From Acholeplasmatales bacterium (GTDB lineage: Bacteria > Bacillota_I > Bacilli_A > ML615J-28 > CAG-313), in the NCBI GenBank assembly GCA_003539625.1, contig DPOU01000026.1, positions 51,217 to 58,024 of the forward strand: a DNA stretch of 6,808 nucleotides, in the 5' to 3' direction. The first letter of the stretch is position 1. Each line of letters opens with the position of its first letter. Position numbers and translations under genes: made by a program. Of this stretch, positions 5,961 to 6,808 are shown one piece after another. A model generated the notes under the pieces. The model did no database searches and was not told the DNA's origin. It saw nothing but the letters and a program-made list of their open reading frames with translations.

Positions 5961-6725
5961 ATGGTTAAAAAAGCATACTACGGAATAACGTTAATTATTG
6001 CAATAGGATTATGCTTTGCTTTAGTTTGTTTTCCTGTTTTAAAATATAATAAAGATAGTGTAAATAAGAATGCAAGATTTTTAATTAATACATATATTGA
6101 AAAAGGTTATACTGAAAATGAATCTATTGATTTAACAATAGATGAAATTAGTAAAGCTCTTCAAATCTTTGGTAATATAGATGCATATAAAGAAGACGGC
6201 TCGGTTGATTATGATTTACTTAATATGACTCTTAGTAGACTTAGAAACAAAGGCATAAAATATATTGATTTAGTAAGTGGAATAAAGAATCAAGTAGAAT
6301 ATAATAGTAAATTAAGAAAAGCATTAAAGGCAGATGAGACACTAACGAGAAAAGAAAAAAGTGCTCAACTAAAGGCTAATAGAATAAATCCATTTACTTT
6401 TATTACTTTGGTTATTACGATTGCTTTAGTTTTTGCAAGTGCATTCTTGATAATAATAAGATCAATTAAGGGACTTTTAGAGTTGAAGAAAGTAAAATTA
6501 TTTAGAATTAGTTTATTTGGAACAATCGTAAGTTTGGGCTTAATTATGTTACCATATATATTCAAAAAACAAATTACTGAAATAACTTATCCTAGTCAAT
6601 ATGTGAATTTGTTTATTTCATGTGTCAGTGGTTCTGCATTATGCTATTATTATTTCTTTGGCTTTTTGATTTGTTTAATTTTGTCGATTATTGCAAAGTT
6701 TGCCAAAAGAGAAAGAAAGTTTTAA
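5961..6725 (+). CDS. Hypothetical four-helix membrane protein with a charged extracellular domain
   Basis: 254 residues. I do not recognise the family. It starts at ATG with a good ribosome binding site and promoter. Hydrophobic helices are visible at about 7-27, 145-166, 183-201 and 222-246. Positive charges fall at the N-terminus (Lys3-Lys4), in the 167-182 loop (RSIKGLLELKKVKLFR) and at the C-terminus (KRERK). By the positive-inside rule both ends and that loop are cytoplasmic. Residues 28-144 would then be outside and form a charged, probably helical domain (for example TIDEISKALQIF, residues 59-70). Cys18 and Cys23 do not sit in a lipobox, so helix 1 is more likely a membrane anchor than a lipoprotein signal. 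It is transcribed away from murE as a single gene closed by its own terminator. Codon use and AT richness match murE, with no sign of transfer. Function unknown; a sensor, transporter partner or envelope structural protein are all possible. Confidence 0.85.
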   Translation: MVKKAYYGITLIIAIGLCFALVCFPVLKYNKDSVNKNARFLINTYIEKGYTENESIDLTIDEISKALQIFGNIDAYKEDGSVDYDLLNMTLSRLRNKGIKYIDLVSGIKNQVEYNSKLRKALKADETLTRKEKSAQLKANRINPFTFITLVITIALVFASAFLIIIRSIKGLLELKKVKLFRISLFGTIVSLGLIMLPYIFKKQITEITYPSQYVNLFISCVSGSALCYYYFFGFLICLILSIIAKFAKRERKF

Positions 6726-6731
6726 AAAGAT

Positions 6732-6772
6732 AAATACTTCTGAAGTAGATTATATACTTTAGAAGTATTTTT
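6732..6772 (+). terminator. Intrinsic terminator after the membrane-protein gene
   Basis: A perfect 10-bp outer stem (6732-6741 with 6761-6770) extends inward by six more pairs, one of them G-U (6742-6747 with 6755-6760), leaving a 7-base loop. It runs into TTTTT at 6768-6772 and begins 7 bases after the stop. AT-rich but long. Confidence 0.8.
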
Positions 6773-6808
6773 AATTAAAAAAGTTAGACTAGATAGAAAA
6801 TTGTATGG

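Noticed and set aside
6365..6565. Minus-strand 66-codon frame
   Set aside because: Antisense of the membrane-protein gene, no start signal.
6773..6808. Possible promoter or gene start at the right edge
   Set aside because: Only ~35 AT-rich bases after the terminator, without clear -35/-10 pairing or ribosome binding site.

Overview
The window is low-GC, AT-tract-rich bacterial DNA that uses the standard code: TGG is the only Trp codon seen in the genes and TGA appears as a stop. Listeria-Bacteroides (InlB B-type) surface repeats, a peptidoglycan precursor ligase, strong AGG-type ribosome binding sites, AGA-biased arginine codons and short U-tailed hairpins together suggest a Bacillota relative, perhaps a host-associated Bacilli/Erysipelotrichia or RF39-like lineage. 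It makes peptidoglycan, so it is not a wall-less mycoplasma. The lineage is inference.

Layout. (1) Positions 1-4376, + strand: the 3' part of a very large gene for a modular, beta-rich, presumably exported protein. Its frame is open to the left edge, so the true start lies outside the window. The visible 1457 residues are three copies of a ~400-residue module plus a terminal part-module. Each module is an unrecognised long domain (here D1), an unrecognised short domain (D2), then two InlB B-type repeats of two alternating subtypes (Ba, Bb). The chain ends in a fourth D1 with no C-terminal wall or membrane anchor. (2) 4383-4410: a hairpin with T-runs on both sides, able to terminate both convergent genes. 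(3) 4408-5826, - strand: a MurE-type UDP-MurNAc-tripeptide ligase with a TTG start. (4) 5827-5960: a 134-bp divergent intergenic region with a good promoter for the + strand gene, a weaker one for murE, and a 10-bp palindrome. (5) 5961-6725, + strand: an unrecognised four-helix membrane protein with a ~115-residue, probably extracellular, charged domain. (6) 6732-6772: its intrinsic terminator. The last ~35 bases hold nothing I can assign.

How they fit together. All three products plausibly concern the cell envelope: a repeat surface protein, a cytoplasmic wall-precursor ligase and a membrane protein. They are three separate transcription units, so no operon or shared pathway is demonstrated. 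The window looks like an ordinary envelope-related region. Its most distinctive content is the D1-D2-Ba-Bb architecture and the unusual amino-acid-pocket motifs of the MurE. I see no evidence for a new defence, mobile or RNA-based system.
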